Positions 32,900 to 39,062 of a DNA stretch of 39,062 bases are shown in pieces. How positions within the stretch are numbered: position 1 is the first letter of the stretch; each line of letters opens with the position of its first letter. The position numbers and the translations under genes were made by a program. The stretch lies in contig DASTPP010000070.1 in the NCBI GenBank assembly GCA_035762175.1, forward strand, positions 1 through 39,062, written 5' to 3'. The notes below the pieces were generated by a model, which was not told the origin of the DNA, ran no database searches, and saw nothing but the letters and a program-made list of their open reading frames with translations. Source of the stretch: DASTPP01 sp035762175 (GTDB lineage: Bacteria > Myxococcota_A > Polyangia > Polyangiales > Polyangiaceae).

Positions 32900-33799
32900 A
32901 TGACGAACCCCCTGCCCCTCTTGCTCTTCTGCGGCGACCCCCGCCGCCCTTCGGCGCCCGATTCGACCTTCGAGGGCGAGGTGGCGGCGGCCCGGGCGCA
33001 GGGCTTCGAGACCAAAGTCTTCAGCCTCGAGGCGCTCGTCGCGGGCGAGGCCGAGCGGGCGCTCGCGCGCGTGCCCGAGGTCGAGCCGCCCGCCCCCCTC
33101 GCCTACCGCGGCTGGATGGTCCGCGATTTCGAGTACCGCCGGCTCTACGAGGCGCTCGTCGCGCGCGGCTACGCGCCGGTGACGAGCCCCGAGGCGTACG
33201 ACGAGGCGCACTACTTGCCGCTCGCCTACCCGCTGCTCGAGGGCGCGACGGCGAAGACCGCGTGGTCGTACGGCGACGATCTCGACGAGGCCTTCCGGGC
33301 GGCGGCGTCGCTCGAGCCGGGGTCGCTCGTCGTGAAAGACTTCGTCAAGTCGGCCAAGCACCGCTGGCGCGAGGCCTGCTTCCTGCCTGACGCGCGCGAC
33401 CGGCGGGCCTTCGACGCGGTGTGCTCGGCGCTGCGGGCCGAGCGGGGCGAGCGCTTCGAGAAGGGCTTCGTCTTCCGCGAGTACCTGCCGCTCCGCGAGC
33501 GGGGTGCGTCGATGCTCGGGGCGCCGCTGCACGACGAGCTGCGCCTCTTCTTCTGGCGGGGCGAGCTGCTCGCGCTGCCGGCCTACGACGCGCTGCCCGG
33601 CGGGCGCGCCTCGCTCGGCCGCTTCGCCGAGCTCGCCCGCCGCTTCCGCAGCCCCTTCTTGACCATCGACGTCGCGCTCGCCAACGACGGACGCTGGCTC
33701 GTCGTCGAGTCGGGCGACGGGGGCGTCTCGGGCATACCGCCCGCGATCGACGACGCCACGTTCTACGAGGCGCTCGCCGGCGCGATGCGGGCGCGCTGA
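32900..33799 (+). CDS. ATP-grasp protein, R2K clade (DUF4343-like)
   Basis: A 299-residue protein. The N-terminal third is a pre-ATP-grasp-like domain (LLLFCGDPRRPSAPDSTFEGEVAAA, LAYRGWMV). The ATP-grasp core includes SLVVKDFVKSAKHRWREACF (two lysines, the R2K hallmark), FVFREYLPL, HDELRLFFWRGELLALPAY and PFLTIDVALANDGRWLVVESGDGGVSGIP, where the D and E-x-x-D/N residues bind Mg-ATP. R2K enzymes are predicted to ligate a carboxylate to an amine, often as peptide or protein modifiers; the substrate is unknown. It starts 70 bases after the 42-bp array. Confidence 0.83.
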   Translation: MTNPLPLLLFCGDPRRPSAPDSTFEGEVAAARAQGFETKVFSLEALVAGEAERALARVPEVEPPAPLAYRGWMVRDFEYRRLYEALVARGYAPVTSPEAYDEAHYLPLAYPLLEGATAKTAWSYGDDLDEAFRAAASLEPGSLVVKDFVKSAKHRWREACFLPDARDRRAFDAVCSALRAERGERFEKGFVFREYLPLRERGASMLGAPLHDELRLFFWRGELLALPAYDALPGGRASLGRFAELARRFRSPFLTIDVALANDGRWLVVESGDGGVSGIPPAIDDATFYEALAGAMRAR

Positions 33800-33843
33800 C
33801 CGGGCGGGGCGCTCGCCGGCCAGTGCGGGCCGCAGCCCTTCGC

Positions 33844-34179
33844 TCAGCCGAAGAGCGAGAGCTGGTGTCCGTCGCCCGGGGCGGGCCCGCCCTCGGCCCA
33901 GCGGGCGAGCGGCATGTCGACCGCGTCGCCCGTCGGCGAGAGCGGCGCGCCCTCGGCGGCGAGCAGGGCGAGCTGGCGGTCGCGCAGGTGGGGGGCGCAG
34001 GTGCCGTCGACGCGCAAGACGCGCCACCAGGGCACGTCGTGGCCCTGGTGCTGAAGCACCTCGCCGACCTCGCGGGGCGTGGGCGCGCCGACGCGGGCGG
34101 CGACGTCGCCGTACGACAGAACGCGGCCCGGCGGGATCGTCGCGACGAGTTCGAGCACGCGGGCGGAGAGGTCGTCCAT
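33844..34179 (-). CDS. Alkyltransferase-like protein (ATL, MGMT family)
   Basis: A 111-residue protein with the DNA-binding half of O6-alkylguanine-DNA alkyltransferase: VLELVATIPPGRVLSYGDVAARVGAP, then REVGEVLQHQGHDVPWWRVLRVDG. The alkyl-accepting Cys of the PCHR motif is replaced by Trp (PWWR), so it cannot take over alkyl groups. ATL proteins bind O6-alkylguanine and hand the lesion to nucleotide excision repair. The PWWR form is common in bacteria. MDDLSARV was chosen as start; the frame is open upstream without homology. Confidence 0.88.
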   Translation of the reverse strand: MDDLSARVLELVATIPPGRVLSYGDVAARVGAPTPREVGEVLQHQGHDVPWWRVLRVDGTCAPHLRDRQLALLAAEGAPLSPTGDAVDMPLARWAEGGPAPGDGHQLSLFG

Positions 34180-34333
34180 CGCTGGCGATGAGAGAGCATG
34201 AGCCCGGGGCGGGTCAACGGTGTCGGGCGCCGCGCCCGGCGCTGCGTTCGGTGCGACGAACGGCCGCCGGCCCCCGAGCTGGCGTCGCCGCGAATCGTTG
34301 CTTACCTTGATCCTGGTGAGGTCGGGCCCCCGC

Positions 34334-34663
34334 ATGATGCGCCAAGGCGTGTGGCTCCGCGCGCTGCGCGGCCTCATCGCCGCGCTGATCTTCACGGTGA
34401 TGCCGCCGCCGGCGGCGGCCCTGCCCCTGACCGACGTCGCGGCCTTGGTCGCGAGCGAGGCTCAGGCCCCCGCGCGGGCGCTAGGCCAGCCTCTGGCGCA
34501 ACTGCCGGCGCCCCGCACCGCGCCCGACGCCCCTGCCCACTCCGCCGCGCCGCCGCGACAGCTTCGGTGCTCGCCCGAGCGCTTCCCGACCCGAGCGCCG
34601 GGCGGCCCGCCGCCCGACCCTCGCGAGCGCCTCTACCTCCTCGACTGCGCCCTCCTTCGCTGA
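34334..34663 (+). CDS. Small exported protein of unknown function
   Basis: A 109-residue protein. The first 30 residues are a signal peptide (MMRQGVWLRALRGL, hydrophobic IAALIFTVM, then AAALP). The mature part is Pro/Ala-rich with two cysteines (RQLRCSPERF and LLDCALL) that may pair. No family was recognised. An earlier start at 34220 is open but adds low-complexity sequence. It lies 51 bases before the 69-residue gene and is likely co-transcribed with it. Confidence 0.6.
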   Translation: MMRQGVWLRALRGLIAALIFTVMPPPAAALPLTDVAALVASEAQAPARALGQPLAQLPAPRTAPDAPAHSAAPPRQLRCSPERFPTRAPGGPPPDPRERLYLLDCALLR

Positions 34664-34714
34664 GCCGACGCGCGTTCGCCGCGCCGTCACCCCTCACGCA
34701 AACAGGAGGCCCTC

Positions 34715-34924
34715 ATGTCGAGGTCAAGGAGCCGCGCGCCCGTCGCAACCCGGGCGGCGCGCCAGTGGTTTCTTCAGCTTTTGTACGTCCCGTGGCGCGT
34801 CCTGCGCGTCCTTCTCTTGGTCGCCGCGGCGATGGGGCCCGCCCCCCCGCCGATGCCGCCCCCGCCGCCGCAACCGATCGAGGCGCGCGCCGACGGGGGC
34901 GCGCCGAAGAAGACAGAGCGTTAG
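34715..34924 (+). CDS. Small single-pass membrane protein of unknown function
   Basis: A 69-residue protein with a strong ribosome site (AGGAGG, six bases before the ATG). A basic N-terminus precedes a hydrophobic stretch (WFLQLLYVPWRVLRVLLLVAAAMG, about 18-41), then a poly-proline segment and a charged tail. It probably sits in the inner membrane with the Pro-rich tail exposed. Function unknown; it follows a small exported protein and may work with it. The 166 bases to the next gene contain no feature I can assign. Confidence 0.7.
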   Translation: MSRSRSRAPVATRAARQWFLQLLYVPWRVLRVLLLVAAAMGPAPPPMPPPPPQPIEARADGGAPKKTER

Positions 34925-35090
34925 GCTCTGTCGAGCGAATGCGGGCCGAGCTCGGCGGCCGAAGCGCAAGCCCTCGACGTCACCTTCGCCGGCCGCCCCT
35001 CCGCCCGCAGCACCCTCACGGTCGCCAAGGGGCCGCGTTCGGGGGCACACCCGATCGCCTTCGTCGCCGATTCGAGGGCGGGGCCCGGCC

Positions 35091-36530
35091 TCAGTCGGCG
35101 ACGAAGCCCTTCCAGTTGCGCATGTAGGCCGCGAAGTGCGGGCTCAGGCCCCGCTCGCCCAGCTCGGCGACGCTGAGGGGGGGCCGCCGGGGCTCGAAGG
35201 CCGGGTCGGCCACGCAGGCGGCCCAGTCGGGGTTGGCGATGACCGAGCGCCCGAGGGCGAGCGCGTCGGCGCCCTTCGCGAGCAGCGCGTCGGCGTCCGC
35301 GCGCGTCCAGACCTCGCCCGCGGCGACGAGGCGGACGGCGGGCGGCAGGGCCCGAGCCAGACGCGGTCGCGCGCGCACGCCGTTGCGAAAGCTCATCGGC
35401 TCGAGCAGCATCGCCGGCGTTGTAGTGAAAAATGGAGCTAAAAGCAGGCCCCGCCCGAGCAGCGCCGCGGCGACGAGCAGGGCGGCGAGGCCGAGCCCGA
35501 GGGCGAGGTAGAGCCGGCGCGAGCGCGGGGCGGGCGCGAGGGCCTCGTCGGCCGCGGCCGCGGCGGTCGGCGCGGCGGCCCCCTCGCCGGCCCGGGGCGG
35601 GGCGGAGCGCTTGCGACCCGGGTCGGCCGGCCGCAGCGCCCCCGTCGCGACGCCCTCGGCGAGGCGCGCGAGCTCGACCGAGAGGGCCTCGGCCGAGGGG
35701 GGGCGCCGCTCGCGATCTTTCTCGAGCAGCTTCGCGACCAGATCGTCGAGCTCGGCCGGCACCTCGGGGCGCAGGTCGGCGGCCCTCGGCGCCTCGTGCA
35801 TCACCAGCTTGGCCAGCACCGTCATCGAGTCGCGGCCCTCGAAGGGCTCGGCGTTCGTCAGGCAGCGGAACAGGACGCAGCCGAGCGAGAAGAGGTCGGC
35901 GCGCCCGTCGAGGTTCCGCTCGCCGCGCGCTTGCTCGGGCGCGAGGTAGCCGATGGTGCCGACGAAGCCGCCGGTCGTGGTGACGGGGGCGCGCGTCGCG
36001 TCCCTCGCGACGCCGAAGTCGATGACCTTCGCCCCCGCGATCGACCCGCCGACGAGCATGATGTTGCTCGGCTTGATGTCACGATGCAGAACCCCCTGCG
36101 CGTGGGACGCAGCGAGCGCGTCGGCGAGCCGCCGGCAGAGGTCGAGGGCCTCGCCGAGCCCGAGCGGGCCGCGGTCGAGGCGGGCGCGCAGGCTCTCGCC
36201 CTCGAGCCACTCCATCGCCAAGAAGGGCTCGCCCTTGTCGCTGACGCCGTGCGAGAGGTGGCGCACGATGGTCGGGTGCTGCAGCCGCTCGAGCGACGCG
36301 GCCTCGACGGCGAAGCGACGCTGCGCGGTCTCGTCTTTCTTGCGCAAGATCTTGAGGGCCACCGGCTCGCCGCTCGCCTGGTCGAGCGCGCGGTAGACCA
36401 CCCCCGCCGAGCCGGCGCCCGCCCGCCGCTCGACCAGAAAGCGGCCGGCGAAGAGCTCGCCCTCGTCGAGCTCGGACGCCACGAGCCCCCGCCCGGGGTC
36501 GCCCGGCGCGCGAGGGCTGGCTTCCGTCAT
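35091..36530 (-). CDS. Ser/Thr kinase fused to the C-terminal part of an Old Yellow Enzyme
   Basis: A 479-residue chimera. Kinase domain at about 29-290: RAGAGSAGVVYRA, Lys60, HRDIKPSN (Asp151), DFG (171-173), GT..APE (191-199), all intact. A Pro/Ala linker and one membrane helix (340-365) follow. From about 374 to the end the sequence is the last third of an NADH:flavin oxidoreductase: strand VRLVAAGEV, TRADADALLAKGADALALGR (FMN phosphate-binding part), IANPDW, then FEPRRPPLSVAEL..GLSPHFAAYMRNWKGF. The catalytic N-terminal barrel half is absent. Residues 362-370 are encoded by an AT-rich 25-bp patch (35421-35445), as expected of a deletion joint. Start MTEAS (36530) or MRAM (36539). Confidence 0.88.
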   Translation of the reverse strand: MTEASPRAPGDPGRGLVASELDEGELFAGRFLVERRAGAGSAGVVYRALDQASGEPVALKILRKKDETAQRRFAVEAASLERLQHPTIVRHLSHGVSDKGEPFLAMEWLEGESLRARLDRGPLGLGEALDLCRRLADALAASHAQGVLHRDIKPSNIMLVGGSIAGAKVIDFGVARDATRAPVTTTGGFVGTIGYLAPEQARGERNLDGRADLFSLGCVLFRCLTNAEPFEGRDSMTVLAKLVMHEAPRAADLRPEVPAELDDLVAKLLEKDRERRPPSAEALSVELARLAEGVATGALRPADPGRKRSAPPRAGEGAAAPTAAAAADEALAPAPRSRRLYLALGLGLAALLVAAALLGRGLLLAPFFTTTPAMLLEPMSFRNGVRARPRLARALPPAVRLVAAGEVWTRADADALLAKGADALALGRSVIANPDWAACVADPAFEPRRPPLSVAELGERGLSPHFAAYMRNWKGFVAD

Positions 36531-36589
36531 GGCGCGCATTCTGCCATAGCTCGACGCGCCGCGCGAAGGGCCCGCGGCCCCTCGCGCCC

Positions 36590-37273
36590 TCAGCCCTCGG
36601 CGGCCTGCCCCCGGCCGAGCGCGCGGATGTCGTCGTTCTCGAGCACGCGCTTGGGCGCGCCGCGCCGCGCGACCTCGAGCATCGCGCGCCCGACCTCCTC
36701 GGTCGTCGTGACGTACTTGGGCGCGATCGCGTTCCACAGCGGGAAGAGGGGCGCCCCCACGGCATAAATGGCGCGGTAGAGCTTGGTTCTCGACGTGATG
36801 CCATGCAGCGGCTGAATGAACGCGGGGCGAAACATGTACGTCGCCTTGAAGGGCAGCTTCGCGACCGCGTTCTCGGCCTCGCCCTTCACCCGCGCCCACA
36901 TCGAGCGCCCCTTCTCGGTGCCGTCGGTGCCCGCGCCCGACACGAAGACGAAGGTCATGGCGGGGTTCTGCTCTAGCAGCGTGCGGGCGACCGCCATCGT
37001 CAGATCGTAGGTGACGCGGCGGTACGCCTCTTCGCTCATGCCCGCGGACGAGACGCCCAGGCAGAAGAAGCACGCGTCGTAGCCCGAAAGCTCGCCCGCG
37101 ACGGGCGAGAGGTCGAAGAGGTCGTCGCGCACGAGCTCGCGCAGCTTCTCGTGCTTCTGGCCCGTCGCCGCCCGCCCGACCGCGAGCACCCGCTCGACGT
37201 CGGGCGCGAGCAAGCACTCACGCAGCACGCCCTGCCCGACCATGCCCGTGGCGCCGAAAAGAATGGCCTTCAT
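36590..37273 (-). CDS. NAD(P)-binding epimerase/dehydratase-like protein (TIP30-type atypical SDR)
   Basis: A 227-residue Rossmann protein. KAILFGATGMVGQGVLRECL (2-21) holds the GATGMVG nucleotide loop; VERVLAVGR, YDACFFCLGVSSAGM and FVFVSGAGTDGTEKG follow the pattern of atypical SDRs such as HTATIP2/TIP30, in which the YxxxK pair is partly changed. KLPFKATYMFRPAFIQPLHGITS matches the family. The enzymatic role of this group is not settled. It lies 59 bases upstream of the kinase-OYE gene on the same strand. No ribosome site stands out; MKAILFG is chosen as the fold starts at once. Confidence 0.86.
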   Translation of the reverse strand: MKAILFGATGMVGQGVLRECLLAPDVERVLAVGRAATGQKHEKLRELVRDDLFDLSPVAGELSGYDACFFCLGVSSAGMSEEAYRRVTYDLTMAVARTLLEQNPAMTFVFVSGAGTDGTEKGRSMWARVKGEAENAVAKLPFKATYMFRPAFIQPLHGITSRTKLYRAIYAVGAPLFPLWNAIAPKYVTTTEEVGRAMLEVARRGAPKRVLENDDIRALGRGQAAEG

Positions 37274-37342
37274 CGCGTCACCCCGCCCCGCTTTACCAGC
37301 GGCCCCGGGCCGACGCGAGCCGCGCCGGCGCCCCCCGCCCCG

Positions 37343-37352
37343 AGAATATTCT
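37343..37352. promoter_or_regulatory. AT-rich palindrome in a divergent region
   Basis: AGAATATTCT is a perfect 10-bp palindrome in GC-rich surroundings, within the 253-bp gap between the epimerase-like gene (-) and the lipoprotein (+). TATTCT could serve as a -10 on either strand; no matching -35 was found. It may be an operator. Confidence 0.25.
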
Positions 37353-37526
37353 GCCCTCGCGGCAGCCCCCCCGCCCGTCTTGTGGCGGCGGGGCGCGGGG
37401 GCGAAAACAAAGATGAGGGTCCGGATGTCACAAGCGGCCGGCCGAGGCCCACCGGTAGGGCGGCGCGGCAAGGTGCTTTCGCCCTTCGGGGCGCCCCGAC
37501 CTCCGCCCAGAGAGAGGATGAACGTC

Positions 37527-38903
37527 ATGGTTCGAAGCGTGGGTCTCGCAGCGGTCGTCGCGATGGCAGTCGGGTGCGGGCAGCCGCCCCCGCCCCCGGC
37601 CACGCCGGCGCCCGCGGGGGCGGGCGGCGAGGCGGCCGGGCCGGTCGCCCCGGTGGCGGCCGGAGACGGCGGGGCGGCCCCGGTCGGCCCCGAGGGCGAG
37701 TGGGGCATCGTCGAGGGGGGCGGCGACTACGGCCGGGTGGTCGACAAGGTCGCCACCATGGTGGCCGACCGGTCGGTGCAGGCGGGCGCGGCGCGGCGCG
37801 GCCTCTCGCTGGTCAACGTGACGTGGGAAGACACGGGCCGGGCGGAGGGCTCGGCGCTCGGGCCGAACATCTCGGACCTGACCTTGCAGGTGCGCCGCCG
37901 CGACCCGCAGGGCGGCTTTCTGACGGCGCTGATGCCGGTGATACGCTTTCCGAACTTCAGCGACCGGACGGGCGACGTCCCCGCCGACAAGTTCTTCGTG
38001 CGCGTCGGCAACGAGCGGCCGGGCGCGCCGCTCGCGAGCGTGCCGCTCACCGAGGTGCTGCGCGATCTGCGCCGGTTCGCCTCGGTGCCGGCCAGCATTC
38101 GCGGGTCGGGCGACCTGCTCGCGCCGCGCGACACGCACTTTCTCGTGAGCGCGCAGGCGGTGTTCTTGCCCATCCCCAAGGAGGGCAAGGCCGAGTTTAC
38201 GCCGGCCATCTTCAACTACCAGTCGGCGCCCGGCTCGCCCGCGGTGCTGACGCTGCTGGTCACGCGCGAGGGCACGAGCGTCGCGGTGATCGAGAACCGG
38301 CCCGAAGACCGCACGCAGGGCATGGGGCAAGAGGTCTACTTCAACCACCGGGGCCAGCGCGCCTCGTTCACCGCCGAGCGCAAGAGCGACGTCGAGGCGC
38401 GCATCGCCGCGCAGGGCGGGCCGAAGACCGAGTCCGATCGCACGGCGCTGCAGAAGGGCGCCGACGTGCTCTTCCTCGTGCAGGTGCCGCTCGTGCACGC
38501 GCACCGGGGCGCGCTCGGGGGGGCCATCCCCGTGCCGAAGAAGTCGAAGGGGGCGCCGCCGATGGCCCCGGCGCCCCCCAAGGCCGAGGCCGCCGCCGAC
38601 GACGAGGGCCGCAGCGACGTCGAGCAGGCCGTGCTCGGCCACGGGCCGAACCTCGGGCCCTACAATGAGGGGCGCAACCTGCGCCTGGTGCGCGACCCCA
38701 AGTTCCCCATTCGTATCACGGTGCAGTTCTACAAGGCGACCAGCAACGGCGTCGTCAGCGAGAACGATCTCGACGGCATCGCCCGCTCGATCGGCGGCGT
38801 CTACGAGCACGCCGACGCCGTCGGCTCGCTGGTCATGCCCGAGGGCGACCCGCGGCGGCCCACGGCGTGGCAGAGCATTCCGCGCGAGTGGTTCCCCTGG
38901 TGA
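37527..38903 (+). CDS. Large lipoprotein of unknown function
   Basis: A 458-residue exported lipoprotein: signal peptide with lipobox MAVGC (Cys17), a Pro/Ala/Gly linker to about residue 60, then a long domain without recognised enzyme motifs. The C-terminal segment (LRLVRDPKFPIRITVQFYKATSNGVVS, then IGGVYEHADAVGSLVMPEGDPRRPTAW by position) resembles an uncharacterised conserved domain I recall in other myxobacterial and Gemmatimonas proteins, but I cannot name it. Met at 37527 is preferred over 37518 because the purine-rich GAGAGG then stands nine bases upstream. It is divergent from the epimerase-like gene. Confidence 0.82.
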   Translation: MVRSVGLAAVVAMAVGCGQPPPPPATPAPAGAGGEAAGPVAPVAAGDGGAAPVGPEGEWGIVEGGGDYGRVVDKVATMVADRSVQAGAARRGLSLVNVTWEDTGRAEGSALGPNISDLTLQVRRRDPQGGFLTALMPVIRFPNFSDRTGDVPADKFFVRVGNERPGAPLASVPLTEVLRDLRRFASVPASIRGSGDLLAPRDTHFLVSAQAVFLPIPKEGKAEFTPAIFNYQSAPGSPAVLTLLVTREGTSVAVIENRPEDRTQGMGQEVYFNHRGQRASFTAERKSDVEARIAAQGGPKTESDRTALQKGADVLFLVQVPLVHAHRGALGGAIPVPKKSKGAPPMAPAPPKAEAAADDEGRSDVEQAVLGHGPNLGPYNEGRNLRLVRDPKFPIRITVQFYKATSNGVVSENDLDGIARSIGGVYEHADAVGSLVMPEGDPRRPTAWQSIPREWFPW

Positions 38904-38906
38904 GGG

Positions 38907-39062
38907 CCCCCCGACGGAAAGTCGGGGGCACGGGGTAACCATCTCGTGCCACGCGGCTTCGACGCCGATGCGGCGCGCAAAGCCCGGCCCTCGCTGGGGC
39001 CGGGCTCCCGCGGGCTCTGGCCTTCGGGCGAGCGAGCGAAGCGGCTCGCGGAGCGGGAGCCC
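38907..39062. repeat. Long palindromic intergenic element, copy 4 (cut by the window end)
   Basis: It begins four bases after the lipoprotein stop with CCCCCGAC-GGAAA-GTCGGGGG, then GCACGGGGTAACC, which matches the complement of the right end of copy 1. The inner GCCCGGCCCTCGCTGGGGCC segment is also present. The usual TGAA hairpin centre is changed to GGAAA. The right half lies beyond the window. Confidence 0.75.

Noticed and set aside
33844..34179. Loss-of-function mutation in an MGMT repair enzyme (missing Cys)
   Set aside because: The short length and PWWR motif are the normal ATL form, not a damaged transferase.

Overview
The window is chromosomal DNA of very high GC content (by eye well above 70%) with about 34 recognisable genes on both strands. 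Three Hanks-type Ser/Thr kinases, several lipoproteins with Cys-rich or Gly/Thr-rich stretches, a PEGA domain, a sigma-54 two-component pair and a kinase/TPR/solute-binding-protein cluster all point to a myxobacterium, most likely the order Polyangiales (inference; no rRNA or tRNA is present to confirm it).

Layout. 1-1173: a short-chain dehydrogenase behind a palindromic promoter region. 1304-5560 (-): an operon of PEGA Ser/Thr kinase, TPR membrane protein and periplasmic solute-binding lipoprotein. 5770-7473 (-): a cyclophilin lipoprotein with a repeat-derived tail and a small lipoprotein. 7806-8648 (+): an RNA ligase of the RLIG1/DUF5565 type with a DNA-binding ribbon-helix-helix/AT-hook head. 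8678-10617 (-): an 81-residue protein and a PYROXD2-like FAD oxidoreductase. 11256-18877 (+): a CehA/McbA-type PHP hydrolase joined to a GT-C membrane glycosyltransferase, a second Ser/Thr kinase with a Cys-rich ectodomain, and a CBM9/DUF5916 outer-membrane barrel. 18982-21594: a GNAT and a TolB-like propeller lipoprotein, divergent. 21956-25139: a secreted alpha/beta hydrolase, a LysR regulator, a Nudix hydrolase and an unknown protein. 25170-29340 (-): a translationally coupled operon of a membrane SRPBCC protein, a histidine kinase and a sigma-54 response regulator. 29840-32193: a fatty-acid-desaturase-like protein, a GNAT, a CoA-type Nudix hydrolase and a DUF2505 protein. 32451-32829: a nine-unit 42-bp tandem array. 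32900-38903: an R2K-type ATP-grasp, an ATL protein, two small exported or membrane proteins, a kinase fused to the tail of an Old Yellow Enzyme, an NAD-binding epimerase-like protein and a large lipoprotein.

Intergenic DNA is unusually structured. Four copies of a long palindromic element (16391-16618, 21617-21851, 29399-29707, 38907 to the window end) are built from REP-like hairpins with TGAA/TTCA centres. Two genes take their stop codon from such hairpins. A second element family is at 1-43 and 7607-7696. Short tandem duplications sit at the 3' ends of three minus-strand genes. The strongest candidates for something new are the DNA-binding RNA ligase, the kinase-OYE chimera and the 42-bp array with palindromic unit junctions. 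No CRISPR array, transposase, tRNA or rRNA gene was recognised.
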